Assembly (NCBI GenBank): GCA_035236585.1 | Contig: CP141127.1 | Span: forward strand, 63,717,495-63,781,494 | Direction: 5' to 3' | Source: Warburgia ugandensis | Lineage: Eukaryota; Streptophyta; Magnoliopsida; Canellales; Canellaceae | Length of the DNA: 64,000 bases | Shown: positions 11,954-24,300 of the stretch, one piece after another | Position numbering within the stretch: the stretch's first letter is position 1 | Layout of the letters: the number at the start of each line of letters is the position of its first letter | Position numbers and translations under genes: made by a program | Notes under the pieces: generated by a model | Told to the model about the DNA's origin: nothing | Databases searched by the model: none | Seen by the model: the letters and a program-made list of their open reading frames with translations, nothing else

Positions 11954-13550
11954 CTAGAAGTAGTGCTTAATATTTGAAAAGAATTTTTGCTTTTCTAATT
12001 CATTCCAATGATCAGGAATCTTCCCTGTGATTAAATAATTTGCAATATCAGCAAACCAGAGAGGATGTAAGACATGAAAAAGTTGTTTGTCAGGGAAAGT
12101 ATCCTTAATTGACAACTTATCCAAAGGTTCTATTAGGACTAGGTGAGACAAGTGGTCAGCTACAACATTCTTCACTCCTTTTTTATCTTTTAACTCAATG
12201 TCAAACTCTTGGAGTAAAAGAATCCATCTAATTAGTCTAGGCTTAGCATCTTTCATAGAAAGAAGATACTTAAGCGCTGAATGATTGGTGAAGATGACTA
12301 ATTTAGATCCAACCAAGTAAGACTTGAATTTATCCAACACGAAGACAGCTACTAAGAGTTCTTTCTTTGTAGTGGAATAATTCATTTGGGTGCTATTTAA
12401 AGTCCTACTGGCATAATGGATGACATATGGCTTTTTCTCTTTTCTTTGTCCTAGTACAGCTCCTACAACATAGTCACTAGCATCACACATAATTTCAAAG
12501 GGTACGCTCCAATCAGGTGGCTGTATAATGGGTGCAATGGTTAACTTGTCTTTCAACTTTATAAAAGCTTTCATTAGTCCACTAGAAAAGGGTTTCCTTT
12601 GTAAGGAGATGACACAATAGTTTGGATATGGCACTAAAATCTTTAATGAATCTCCTATAGAATCCTGCATGACTTAGGAATGAACGAATATCCCTAATAG
12701 ATTTGAGGATGGGTAGATTGGTAATTAGGTCAACTTTGGCTCTATCTACCTCTATTCCTTTGGATGACACAATGTGGCCAAGGACAATTCTCTTCGGAAT
12801 CATGAAATGACATTTCTTCCAATTAAGCACTAGGTTCTTTTCTTCACAACAATTTAAGACTTTTCTTAGATTTTTAAGGCATGTGTCAAAGGAATCACCA
12901 AAAACAGAAAAGTCATCCATGAAAACCTCTAAAATTCTCTTTACCATATCATTGAAAATGCTCAATATGTAGCATTGAAATGTGGTAAGAGCATTACATA
13001 ATCCAAATAACATTCTTTTGTAAGTAAAAGTACCAAAAGGACATGTGAATGTGGTATTTTCTTGATCCTCACGTGCAATTTCTATTTGATTATCTCCTGA
13101 ATAACCATCTAAAAAATAATAGTACTGGTGTCATGTAACTCTTTCTAACATTTGGTCAACAAAAGGCAAAGGAAAATGGTCCTTCCTAGTGATACCATTC
13201 AATTTTTTATAGTTAATGCACATACGCCAACTAATGGTAACTCTAGTTGGAATTAATTCATTGTTGGCATTAGTGGTCACTTTCACTCCAGACTTTTTCG
13301 GAATGACTTGAGTAGGACTCACCCATTTACTATCACCTATGGAATAGATGATTCCTACGTCAAGAAATTTAAGGATTTCTACTCTAACCACATCTTTTAT
13401 ATTAGGGTTTAACCTTCTTTTCATTTGACGATATGGTTTGGCATCATCCTCTAGGTAGATTCGATGGGTGCATATTAAAGGGCTAATACCTTTAATGTCC
13501 ACTAGGGTCCATCCTATTGCACCTTTATGTTCCTTGAGGATTTTAATCAA
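11954..13550 (-). pseudogene. ATH2 reverse transcriptase and RNase H
   Basis: Three overlapping minus-strand ORFs form one former RT/RNase H: 13550-13131 (QMKRRLNPNIKDVVRVEILK, CINYKKLNGITRKDHFPLPF), 13013-12582 (MLFGLCNALTTFQCYILSIF, EVFMDDFSVFGDSFDTCLKN with the FMDD active site, FLSHAGFYRRFIKDFS) and 12670-11954 (VIHYASRTLNSTQMNYSTTK, FTNHSALKYLLSMKDAKPRL, VVADHLSHL of RNase H). The frame breaks near 13130-13015 and again near 12600-12670. Apart from these the residues are well kept, so inactivation is by few events. Confidence 0.9.
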
Positions 13551-14122
13551 TTATTCCTCTTGAGATTTTTCCAATTAAAAGGCAATTATAACAGGAAAAC
13601 TTTCTTCATCTCCTAGATAGGCATATTTGAGTTCAGAAGGTAGAGGTTTCAAATCTAGCTTTGGAGGTTCAACTGAGGATGGAATGGGAGTGGACTCCCT
13701 CGATAGAAGTTCCTCGAACTAAGGTTTTCATTTTTCTGTATCGATAGGGGGCACAGAATAAGGAGGGCATTACCCTCCTATATTAATGCGTCCTCATTAA
13801 ACTCATTAAAATGGGGCAAACAAGCCTCAAGTGGGTCTGACAAGGAAGATGATTGAAAATGATCTTACACCATTGAATTTATCATATTGACACAGTGCAA
13901 GTCATCTGCGGGTTCTCCAGGTTGCGTACAGATATTAAAGATGTTCAATTCTAATGTCAAGTTGCCAAATGAAAGCTTCATGACACCATTTTTGCAGTTT
14001 ATTAGGGCATTGGACGTAGCCAAGAATGGACATCCAAGGATGACAATAATTTCTCCCTACTCATTCAGCACTGGTTGTGTGTCCAAAATTAAGAAATCGA
14101 CTAGGAAAAAGAATTACTTTAT

Positions 14123-14410
14123 TTAGACTAACACATCCTCTATTATGCCCCTAGGTGTTACCACTGATTTATCATCTAGTTGGAGTGTAGTGAATGTTGG
14201 CTTGAGGTCTCCTAGTCCTAGCTGAACATAGAGTGTATATGGTAACAAATTAACACTGGATCCAAGATCTGATAAGGCCTGTTTAATCTTATGGTTGCCA
14301 ATGATGCAAGTGAGAGTGGGGCAACCTGAATCCTTATATTTTTGAGGTGTATGGTACTGAAGAATTGAACTTACTTGTTCAGTCACAAATGCCTTCTTTT
14401 GCACATTCAA
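14123..14410 (-). pseudogene. ATH2 aspartic protease
   Basis: The minus-strand ORF contains TLTCIIGNHKIKQALSDLGS then SVNLLPYTLYVQLGLGDLKP. The ALSDLGSSVNLLP motif is the retroviral-type DT/SG active site as found in Athila (DLGAS/DLGSS). It lies between gag and RT as expected. 13551-14122 is the poorly conserved protease-RT linker and holds no recognisable domain. Confidence 0.8.
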
Positions 14411-16195
14411 TTTCCTTTTGATTGTTCATAAATCCTTTAAAAATCTAGCATATGATGGGATTTGTTTTATTGCGTCTAAGATCGGTATGTTGATCTTGAC
14501 TTGCTTCGATATTTGCATAATCTTATCATTAGTGGCACTCTTTGTGACTTGACACAACCCTTGAGGGTATGGAGCAGGGAATGGACATGGCTCAACAGGT
14601 GGAGTGGGATCCTTTTCTTTAGATTTTTCTTTAGGTTTTTCTACCTTTTTAGTCTTTTAAGGCTTATCTTTGTCAATTATTTTACCACTCCTAAGAATGG
14701 TAACGGCTTTAGTCTCTTCCATGATAAAGCTTGATGATGCATTAGGTGTAGTTTCGCTAAGCGCATGCACACCTTTAGGGCTTGCTTGTGGTTAAGTTCG
14801 AAACTTTCCTTTTTCCATACTTTGCATCCATTGACTCGTCATGTTCTTTATTTCATTAACAGACTGGTTGGTTTCAATTGGACTTCTAATTGAGAAATTT
14901 TCTTCTCCTGGTATTGAGCAAGTTGATTATCTTCTACATGCCTTTTGGGTGGGGGCAACTAAGGTCTAGAAGAAGGAGGTTGATGAGTTTGATATGGGGG
15001 TGGAGCAAGTAGTCCTTGGTTTGGTTGTTGATGTTGGTATGGGCCTGGTTGTGAGACATTAGTAGTTGATCCATTTCTCCAATTGAAATTTGGATGGTTT
15101 CTCCAGTTGGGATTATATGTCTCTGAATATGGGGAAAAAGGTCTTTTATAATTATTAAGTGCATTAGCCTAATTATGAAGTACATCTTGAAATGCTAGAA
15201 TGGTGGGACATTCCTAAGTAAGATGGGCAAAACTTTCACAAATGCTATACACTTGTTCATTGTTATTTGAGTTTTTCTTTCTCATTTCTATGGCTTCTAC
15301 TTTTCTAGTTAGGGATGCTACTCTGGCATTGATTTCATCTTTTTTAGACATGACATACATGCCTCTCTTAGTAGATGTGGTAGTGGGCTTGGGTCTATCT
15401 GGATGTTCTACTCTTTCTGAGTCAGCCTAGGTCTATACACTTTTAGCTAGCCATTCCAAATACTCCTCCACCTCATATGGTTATTTATTCAGAAAGTTAC
15501 CATTGCACATCATCTCTACAAACTGGCTCATGTAAGAATTAAGTCCTTCATAAAAGAAGCTGATGATGAGCCATGGTTCATAGCCATGATGTGGTCAAGT
15601 AAGTAATAAATCTTTGAACCTTTTCCAGCATTGGTAGAATAAATCTTTATCTTTCTGGGTAAAGTTCATTATCTTACAGTGAAGTGTATTTGTTTTATGT
15701 ATAGGGAAAAACTTTTTCAAGAATTCCCTAATCATTTCATTCCAGGTCCTTATGGAGCTTGATGGTAGTGCATTAAACCACATTTTTGCTTTTTCCTTCA
15801 AAGAGAAAGCAAAAAGTTTAGCCTGATAGTATCTAGACCTACATTTTGTGTTCTTTGGGTACTACATACCTCATCAAATTCTTTAAGGTGCAAATAAGGA
15901 CTCTCATTGTCTAACCCATGGAATTTGAGAAGTAATTGGATTTCTCTAGTTTTAAATTCTAATGCACCAGCATTCTGAGGGAGAATGCCACAAGATGTGT
16001 ACTAGTGCCTGTAGGTTCAAGGTAGTCTCTTAAGGTTCTTCCATGAAAATTTTGATAAACATCATTGTCTCCATGGTCACTCTGTTGGTATCATTCCCTA
16101 TTTTCATTCTTTCTCCAATTTCTTTGTTGATGATTATTCCTTCTTGGTGGAGGTTGATATTCATCATCAATTAGAGGTGGTGGGTTCTCATTCAT
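14411..16195 (-). pseudogene. ATH2 gag
   Basis: Minus strand. The probable start ATG is at 16195 (MNENPPPLIDDEYQPPPRRN). The capsid-like retrotransposon gag domain lies in 15801-15595 (KEKAKMWFNALPSSSIRTWN, EFLKKFFPIHKTN). The Pro/Asn/Gln-rich tail is at about 15180-14940 (NYNPGW-type motif, NHPN, GSTTNVSQPGPYQHQQPNQG). These are standard Athila gag features in the standard order. Multiple frameshifts separate the pieces, so no full-length Gag can be made. Confidence 0.8.
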
Positions 16196-17471
16196 GATGA
16201 GTGGAGGGCCTTGATCACTTCTGACACTACCATGGGTTGAGTTACCCCTTGAGTGGTGGTATGTCTTTTTGGTCGTACTTGCCTAACCTACCGATTTTGT
16301 CGCGTATTCAAAAGGGCATACAATGAAAGATCTTTTTGTTTTGTTTTGTTTTGGTTTTTTTAGAAGAGGACTATCCTAAATGATGCAACCTAAATGCCTA
16401 GAATGATGCACAATCAAGGACATAATCAAGCAATCCCTTAAGGCTAACAAGCACAAATATTTTGATTTTCTTGATTTTTTATTGGGACGATGCTTTTAAT
16501 TAGCCTAATCTAACACTTCTCCTCTCTTTAGGATTTGACTACTACTTACCAGTTAGGTTTCGCCCAAAGTGGTTAATACAACCCTCATGTAAGGAGGCAT
16601 TTAGACCTCAACAAACGTCAATAGGAGGTGGGGGAAGAGCGAGGCTCTATTAGATAACCCCCAATAACCATAGTGCTTAAAAGCCACTAGAGTGACAATA
16701 AATCATGTCCTATTAAGAGAGTCCTACGAGCATTTGATGACCCTATAGGTCTCTTCTAATTGATTTTAACTTAATATGAATAGTGGGGCTCCGTGCTTGA
16801 GGTGATTATCCTAGATAGGCTAAGGAGTGGTGATGAAATCCATCCTTGATCATGTGGGGTCGGGTGCCCTTACTAATTAATTTTCATTCACCATGGCTAT
16901 TCGATCAGCATATAAATCACCTTAAAGCAATAAACGTGTCCTGAGTATACACTTAAAAGTAATAAACTAATGCAAACCCTAAAATGCAACAATTATAAAA
17001 AATGCTTCAATGTGCAATTATACTACCAACCAATGCAAAATTACTTTAAATGCAAACCCTAATCTAGGAAATAAAATGAGTGAGGGAACTTATAGTGGGG
17101 TATCTGATGAAGATTAAGTGTGGGCCACCTTTCCCACACCTGCCCTATTATTACAACCCTTTAAAAATTGGAATTAAAATTAAAATTGCAAATTACAAAA
17201 GGGCCTCACTACAAGATTCACTCAAAAAAATGGAAAAATCCTAATCTAGGAAAGCAAGGAAAATTTATTTAATTGATGATGCTCCACTTGCCAATTTCTT
17301 GGAAAAGAAATATAGTAATCAGTACCAAATTCAAAAAATAAAGTGGTAATGCACTAAAAAAAATAAAAAATACACCTAAAAATGCTAAAAAAAAGTGCAA
17401 TTCCTAATTTTTTATTTTATTTTATTTTATTTTTGAAATTTTAATTAAATTTTGTAAAAACTCTGTTGCAA
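16196..17471 (-). other. ATH2 leader between PBS and gag
   Basis: About 1.3 kb without a recognisable coding region, as expected for the long 5' leader of Athila elements. I see no further feature in it. Confidence 0.6.
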
Positions 17472-17494
17472 GTCCCTAGCAACAGCACAAAAAA
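17472..17494 (-). promoter_or_regulatory. ATH2 primer-binding site (degenerate)
   Basis: Reading off the 5' LTR on the minus strand, the sequence is TTTTGTGCTGTTGCTAGGGA. This resembles the usual Athila/Tat PBS region (TGGCGCCGTTGCCGGGGA-type) with several substitutions. It fixes 17497-19567 as the 5' LTR and the element as minus strand. Confidence 0.6.
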
Positions 17495-17496
17495 CT

Positions 17497-18646
17497 TGTT
17501 GAGTTTTTTGCAAGTGCATAGGCTATTGCAGTATAGCTAATGCAAGTATGGGTCGATCCCATGGGGACTCGACTTAAAAGAGGAGTTTAAATAAAATTTA
17601 ATTTTAAAAAAAAATAAAAATAAGGAATACAACATAAATAAACTAACAATAAAATAAAAATCCAAATTTATGTCACTGATGCAATTTACAGAAATTCCAA
17701 TTTCAAAAAACATAAAATGAAACTAAATAAGCAATCTTGAATAGCACTATCCCTGGATAGTACTATCCTTAGATTACTGTCATAATAAGGAAAAACTTAG
17801 ATAGCAGAACCTAGTTAAAGTAACACAAGGATAGAAGAAAAGACAGAATAGGGAAAAGACAAAATAGGGGATTTAAATGAAATTCTTATTTTTTTCCCAA
17901 GGGAAAATATGGTATTTGATTGAATTTTTGGTTTTAAACAAAAACCAGCATCAAGCCCGATGATTGAGGAGGATGTCAGAGTGGAGGATGGAGAATGAGG
18001 AGATGGGGGAGAAGGTGAGGGAAAGAGGAAAAACCCAATTTTGGGTTTCCTCTGTTGAGCTGGCTGGAGATGACGCTGTGCGATCTGGAGATCTGGGGAG
18101 TGCTGGTTTCCGGCAGGGGAGAAGGTGGTGCTGGAGAATTGGTTGGTGACTAGAGAAGGGAAGTCCTCGGCCTGTGGTTGGGGAAGACGACAGTGATGAT
18201 CACCCCTCTAGGTAGTGAAGAACAGAGGAGGCGTTGTGCGATGAAGATGGAGGACGCTTGGGCTTTCTCGAGCAAGGGGAAGATGATTGTCGGGTAGAGG
18301 AGCCAGATGGTGAAGAGGAGTTGGAGTGACAGAACAGAAATCTAGGCGTCGACTAGTCTGGTCGATGCCTTGGAAATTGAGAGGACGATGGAAGAGAGAG
18401 GTAAAGTGCGGGTGAAGAGAGGAAAGGCCGGAGCAGAGAGAATTGGGTAGAGCTGGAGAGTGGCGCGGAACAGAGAGGGGAAACGAGAAAGAGAAGGTGT
18501 AGAGAGAAGGGGAGTTGTACTGGCTTGGTTGGTGGGGTTGGGTACAAGAGCAAGAGATGGTAGAGAGAGGGACGTGGGAAAGAGAGTAGAGAAGGAGAGA
18601 GAGAGAGAAGTAAAAGAGAGGGGTGAGCAGGGGTGCTCAAGAGAGA

Positions 18647-18697
<51 letters not shown>

Positions 18698-19567
18698 GGG
18701 GTGCATGGTTCTGCCTCCTCTTATGGGTGGTCAGCCAAAGGGGATAGGAAGTGAAGAGCATGGAAGAGAAGAAGGCAGAGGGAGCAGTGGAGAGAAGGAA
18801 GGAGAACATGAGAGAGGAGGGAGTGAATGAGGAAACGAGAGCTGGGGCTAGGTTGGTGTGATGTGGACAGAGAAGGGGGTAGAAGAGATGAATGAGAACA
18901 TGAGAGAGAGAGAGAAGAAAAGAGAAGGGTGGGCTGCCTCCAGTTCAACCGAGGGAGAAGAAGTGAGGAGGAGAAGGGTGGAGAGGAGGTGGTGAGAGAG
19001 AGAGGTATGAGGAGCAGAATCGAATAGAGAAGATCATTATGGCGATGGGAGGTGGTTTTTAAGAGAAGAAGAGATGTGAGACAGAGAGAAAGAGGGAATA
19101 AGAGAGAGAGACGTGAAAGAGAGATAGAAGAGAGAAACGTGAGAGGTGGAGAGGTGAGAGAGATGATGGGGGAGTGGGGTCCACCAGTAGCCCAACCTTG
19201 CCAAAACTCCTCCATTCTTCAAATTTCTTCTGTCTCAATCTATTCAGGTTTCCTAAGAATCTTCAAAGTCCTCTTTTTCTAAGAAACTTCTTCATACTGA
19301 TCTAATCCCCTTGATTTGATCTGGATCATCCAAGCTCGAACTAATTGATCTGCAATACACATGACCCAATTAGAATCATTTAAACCATTTATTACTCTTT
19401 TGAGTAGCTTTGATGATCATCTGACTGTTAAATTTTATCACTCAATGGTTGGATGGTCAATTATAGCTAAAATGAAATATTTTATGTAAAATCTTGAAAT
19501 TGATGGCCTATATGGTTTAATTGAATACTAAATTAGGGGTATTTTGACCAAAATTGAATACTTAACA
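17497..19567 (-). repeat. 5' LTR of ATH2
   Basis: Plus-strand ends TGTTGAGTTTTTTGC and GAATACTTAACA. Pairs with 4931-7124; the two are similar by eye over almost their full length, for example GATGATTGAGGAGGATGTCA at 17959 against GATGATTGAGAAGGATGCTA at 5392, but with many substitutions, so this is not a recent insertion. Confidence 0.85.
18641..18694. repeat. (GA)n microsatellite in 5' LTR
   Basis: GA dinucleotides with a CA interruption at 18659-18660. Confidence 0.9.
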
Positions 19568-20394
19568 ATAAGCATCACAAAGTTTGTTTGTTCAAATGAA
19601 ATCAAAGATATTTCTTGAAAAATTTTATGCTAGTTTGGCCTAATGTTCTATGCTACAACTATGATTAATCACTTTTAGATACAAGGCATCTATTACTTGA
19701 ACCACACATGCTTTCTATATAGAATACATACAAGTTACCATCTCTATAACTGACATACTAAAAAATATCATCATTCTTACCTACAATTAAGCATTTAGAT
19801 GATAAAACTCTCTTATAACCTTTATCACACAATTGAATGATGGAAAGTAGATTATGATTCAGATCAACATAGTATTTGCTTTTCTATACATGTAAGAAAG
19901 GTTTTAATTGTGTAATACCATAAATTACTTTTTCCATCACCACCATATGAGATTGATCTTCCATCTTTTGGTCGAAGCTTTGAAAGTAGGCTTATCTCTA
20001 ATCATGTGTCTTGAATATCGACTAAGTACAATTGACAATTTGAAGCTTTGGATGTAAGACACACATAAATACAAGAATCATTTCAATTATGGACACAAAC
20101 ATGAAGTTTGGATCCTTGGGTGCTAGTTGAAGCTATAATAGTAGCTTTGACTATACAAATCTACTTGATTCTAGGTTTCTTTTAAGATAGTAGTAAGATG
20201 AATATGAATATGATGGATGATTCCCAAAAACTCTTTGGTATTTTAATCTTAAAATTTGCCTTTTCAAAATCCTTTTTTTTTTCTTGCAGAAATTTTTTCA
20301 AGAAAAATATTCAAAACCTCATTCCTACTATTCAAATTTTCACCCATCTCAAGCAAATCATATCTTTGTTTTTGCAAAATATCTTTTTCTAACT
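19568..20394 (-). pseudogene. copia-A fragment 2: protease and GAG-pre-integrase
   Basis: Minus strand. Near 20045-19960 a decayed copia protease reads SRYSRHMIRDKPTFKAS (usual DSGCSRHMTGD; the catalytic Asp region is lost). From about 19880 to 19571 comes the GAG-pre-integrase region (DLNHNLLSIIQLCDKGYK, VGKNDDIF, YRDGNLYVFYIESMCGSSNR, LWHRTLGQTSIKFFKK). It is cut at 19568 by ATH2; the same pre-integrase segment is seen again at 4922-4671, followed there by the integrase. Confidence 0.8.
19571..19820. repeat. Right copy of the ~250 bp repeat flanking ATH2
   Basis: Starts AAGCATCACAAAGTTTGTTT two to three bases outside the 5' LTR and ends CTCTCTTATAACC. Same orientation as 4671-4922. Confidence 0.9.
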
Positions 20395-21300
20395 TTAGTT
20401 TGTCATCATTAGAGAGATCAAATACCTCAATTTCTTGCTCTTCTTGATGAACTTATCTTCTTCAATAGCCATGGAACATAGATTGGTTGCTTCTTGTCCA
20501 TCACTAAAGGGTGAAGATTCCTTAAGATCACTCCAAGTTCCAGCAAGGGCCTTCATCTTCTTTTGATTCCTCTTTTTGTTCTTCAAAAGTAGACAATCAG
20601 GTTTCATATGTCCAGGTTTCTTATATTCAAAACAGATTACTTGGTCCTTCTTAGTTTGGACCTCTATCTTGTTGGTAGCCTTTTTGAAGAACTTCCTTTC
20701 TCCACTCTTCTTTAATTTGATAAATTTGTTGAATCTTCTTGTCAAGAGAGTCACTTCATCATCACCATGTTCTAAGTGCTCACTTAACATCACTATCATC
20801 AAGGGCTATCTTGAGTGCAATTCCTTTATCCTTCCTTGACTCATCTTATCCTTTGCTCTTTGTGCTAATTTCATTGGTCATCAAGGAATCTATGGGTTGG
20901 TCAAACTTACGTGTGTAGAGACCCTTTGCTTCCTACATAGCAGCAACTTTGGGATCTCAAGAACTTGGGTAGAGATCTAAGAAGCTTACTTACATGATCA
21001 CCATTAGTAAATATTTTCTCATGAGACTTAAGAGAGTTAATAATATTTGTAAATCTAGTGAGCATATTAGTCCATAGAAAATAACTTTTACTCAATATTT
21101 GTAAATCTAGTGAACATATTAGTAATTGACACATCATGTATTGTAGAAAATAACTCTTACTCATGGATGAGAAGATTAATTACTGTATCTTTTATTTGAT
21201 CAATATTTCATGAGTTACCTCTAACTTCTATTTAGGACCATCTTATCTTATCCATCGCTATTGTAAAAGAGAGTCATTTCTTCTCGTGCCAAAATTTAGC
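20395..21300 (-). pseudogene. copia-A gag
   Basis: Minus strand. 21164-20907 carries a UBN2-type gag segment (LTRFTNIINSLKSHEKIFTN, GDHVSKLLRSLPKF). 20802-20395 carries the downstream gag with a zinc knuckle (CFEYKKPGHMKPDC; the second Cys of CX2CX4HX4C is Tyr) and a Lys-rich tail. Upstream of about 21300 no gag, PBS or LTR is recognisable, so this element is 5'-truncated. Frameshifts near 20900 separate the parts. Confidence 0.8.
21042..21162. repeat. Adjacent tandem duplication within copia-A gag
   Basis: 21042-21093 and 21094-21162 both begin AATATTTGTAAATCTAGTGA and end AATAAC(T/C)(T)TTACTC. The second copy has 17 extra bases (AATTGACACATCATGTA region). This repeats part of the gag coding sequence. 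Confidence 0.85.
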
Positions 21301-24300
21301 GTGACCCTATATTTGGGTTGAGATGGAAATAAGCCATATTATGCCATCTCAACCATCTCCTCTAACTCATCTCAAACCATATAAACCAACTTCTCTAACT
21401 CATCTCAACCATCTCATCTCCTCCAACTCATCTCAACCTTGCTTAAGTGATGTTTTTAGTCGTCTTACTTCATCTCAAGCCAAATTGAGGTCATCTTAAC
21501 ATAGTTCAAATAATCTAAAGCAAAATCTCATCTCAATCACTGCTAACACCTTGTAACTAATTTAGAGTCCCACCAGATTAGAATAATCCTCCCGGTAAAC
21601 AGAGTTAAATCTCTTGATTTAGTTTAACTAAACTCACTACTTCAAGCATCCAATTTTAGTATATTTTCAAGAGTGTAAATAACAGCCAATGTCCTTGAGA
21701 ACATGATCCCTTTTTACCTTAGCTCTCAATAGATGACATGAGGAATGTCTAGTAAAAACTCTATAAATTATTAGCTATTAGGTTTTCGTTCATGCAAAAT
21801 GTGTTCAAAGCATCTAGTCCAAACTTGGCCTTTGAAGTAAACTAATAACCTCACCAAACTCATAAGCTAATCATTTCTAAGATTTTTGTAAGTGCTCAAT
21901 GAGGCAAAATTTAATAAATTCCTCAAGGGGTAGGAAGAAAATATATGAAAATCCTCACATAAGATCCTTGTCAGAACTTAAAATTGTACAAATTAGAGGC
22001 CATTGAAATTGAAACTTGTTCAAATAAAAATGATATGTGATCTTTTGAGATGAAAATGTTATGTGTTACATAGGGTTGTCAATGATCCAGTTCCACCCTA
22101 GAATTGGAACTGAATGAACTATATTCAAGAGGACCAGAACTAGACCATACTGAAGCTAATTTCCAATTTTAAAGGCAAGAAACAACTTGATTGGTTCTGT
22201 CCTTGTCGGTTATATTACTTAAAGTAATTCTAGTATTTGAGCCACAAGAAGATAGTTGTTAGGAGCGTAGAAAATTGAGATCACAAAGTTTGGAGAAGAT
22301 CTAATGGGAGAACATCTATTAGATTGGTTGTTCAGCATTGAGGTGATTTTGAATTTCAAAAAGGTTCAAAATGATGACACAAAATGCCATTACAAGGAAA
22401 CAAAAGAGTATATGATTATGAAAGATAATTATGTGAGGTTGTCCTTAGGAAGGGTTTATTAAGGATGAAAGAAAAATAAAAATGTTACATCACAAACTTC
22501 GTCCTAGAATAAAAGATGCAAAACAATAACAACAAGTGGGAACAAACACAGACACCAGTATCTCTAGTTTATTTTATCAAATGGGGAATTGAATGTTGAG
22601 AATAAATTTTTTGTTTCGTAGATTACAAATAAAGTGTCTGAATTACCTTGTCCAAGTAATACATTTGCCTAAGAACATGTAGGTACAGAAATTGTTTAAT
22701 CCTAAAACTGTTAGATTTAAAACAATCCCCAATAACGTCAAGCTTGTAACATACATTCGATATCTAGGAGCTTGATCAAGGTGATCATCTCCCAATAGAA
22801 AGAGAAACAAAACACTTTTTCCCCAATATCAAAATAACTATTCCAAGGCATCAAGAAAATATTTACCGTGAACCAGAATTCAACCCGAGGCAATAGGAGC
22901 GAGTGCCAGAGAACAAACTAGAACCAAAACAAACAAGGTCAGAGCAAACAATGCCATCAAAATATTAGAATCAATAGCAAAAACACATCCGCTGCACAAG
23001 AAAGCAAATACACAACTTTAAAAAAAAAATAATCGAATTATTCAATTATTAGTTCTTGTCCAATTTTTAGGGTGTAGGATTTAGTTCCATGGACGAAGAA
23101 TTAGAACTGGATCAACTCAAAAGATCTGGTTCTTCCATCTTCGTTGACAGCGTTGTACATGTGGATGTCATATTTAATTTATTGATGGTTTCCCATAGCA
23201 TTACACCTAACAAGCATAATAGCAAATCTTCTGACCCTACTCTCTTAATTTTACGAAGTTTTAACTGTATCGGATGACCTCATTGCAGGGCAAGGAGACA
23301 CGCAACTATTTACAAAATAGACCTATTTATGATTAGTCTGGGCATCCTTGTGATAGCAAACATGTTAGATCTCCTTTTGTATAAAACTATTGCCAATTGA
23401 ACGATCCAAACATCCAATCAAGTGGTCTTTCTGGTCCTTGGACAAGACCGGTTAAAAATTATACACGAGCAGCGGTTAAACAAAACGAAAATACTGAAGT
23501 AAAAGGACCCTGTTAGGATGTCAGGATGATCTCCAATGCTAGTTTTACAGATGGACGGTCTAGGCATCCACCCAGAACAGTCCTTTCGGTATTGTTTCAG
23601 GGTTTTGGTTACTTTCTTGATGTCTTGAACGTGGCCAAGGTCAACCCATTTCACTGACTGACCAGAACCTCAGTAGGAGACATTTCCCCTCTCGAAGTCA
23701 TAAATTGTCTTTTTTTATTCATTGGCTCCTTACTAATACCATAACTCTAGATGGCTCAGATTTATTAAAGATTTAAATTGTTCACAATGTTGCTCTTAAC
23801 TTAGATGTTTCATGTTCTAAAATTTCCATCTATAAGAAGATTTTAACTGCTGTTTTCATGAGTTATAAAATAAATACTAAGAAGTTTCATTGTCCATTTT
23901 ATAAGTAAAAGCTACAACCACTATCATCCTCCAATGTATGCGAATTTTGGAGCATGACCTATCTAAGTCAAGGGCAACATTATAAACAATTTAGATATTC
24001 ACAAATTAGATTTACCTGGAGTAATAGCCATTCTTACCATTTAATAAGGGGCCAATAAGTCAAACACACAGGGTGGTTGTATATTGAAAAATGCTTTTGA
24101 GCAGTGCACTTGCTTGATTGAGGAAGAAGTACATTTTTTGGGGCCACATGTGACATGTTGGCATGATCCCGTGTTAATTTTGCAGATAATGACAGGCTTA
24201 TTTCATTGATACTAAATTTGTTCTGAATGGGCATTCCTAGAGTCTTCATCTAGAAAGGCCTTATTTAGGGTTCTGATAAGAAACCTTAAATTGTTAGTCT

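Larger units (their letters stand above)
4931..19567 (-). mobile_element. ATH2: near-complete Athila-type LTR retrotransposon
   Basis: Read on the minus strand: 5' LTR (19567-17497), PBS (17494-17472), leader, gag, aspartic protease, RT, RNase H, integrase, 3' UTR and 3' LTR (7124-4931). Both LTRs have TGTTAAG/CTCAACA-type ends (the 3' LTR start is mutated to TATTAAG). About 14.6 kb, of which 2.0 kb is a later solo LTR at 9191-11167. It sits inside copia-A. No clean 5 bp target duplication is visible; the flanks carry a 250 bp duplication instead. All ORFs have stops and frameshifts, so it is not autonomous. No envelope-like ORF was found between integrase and 3' LTR. Confidence 0.9.

Noticed and set aside
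18342-19282. ORFs up to 164 codons in the ATH2 5' LTR
   Set aside because: Same microsatellite and pyrimidine-rich LTR sequence as in the 3' LTR; not conserved as a frame between the two LTRs.
22074-23117. Possible hAT-type MITE: TAGGGTTGTCAATG near 22074 and an inverted GATCCAGTTC / GAACTGGATC pair
   Set aside because: The inverted words are about 1 kb apart and match over only about 10 bases, with no 8 bp duplication seen.
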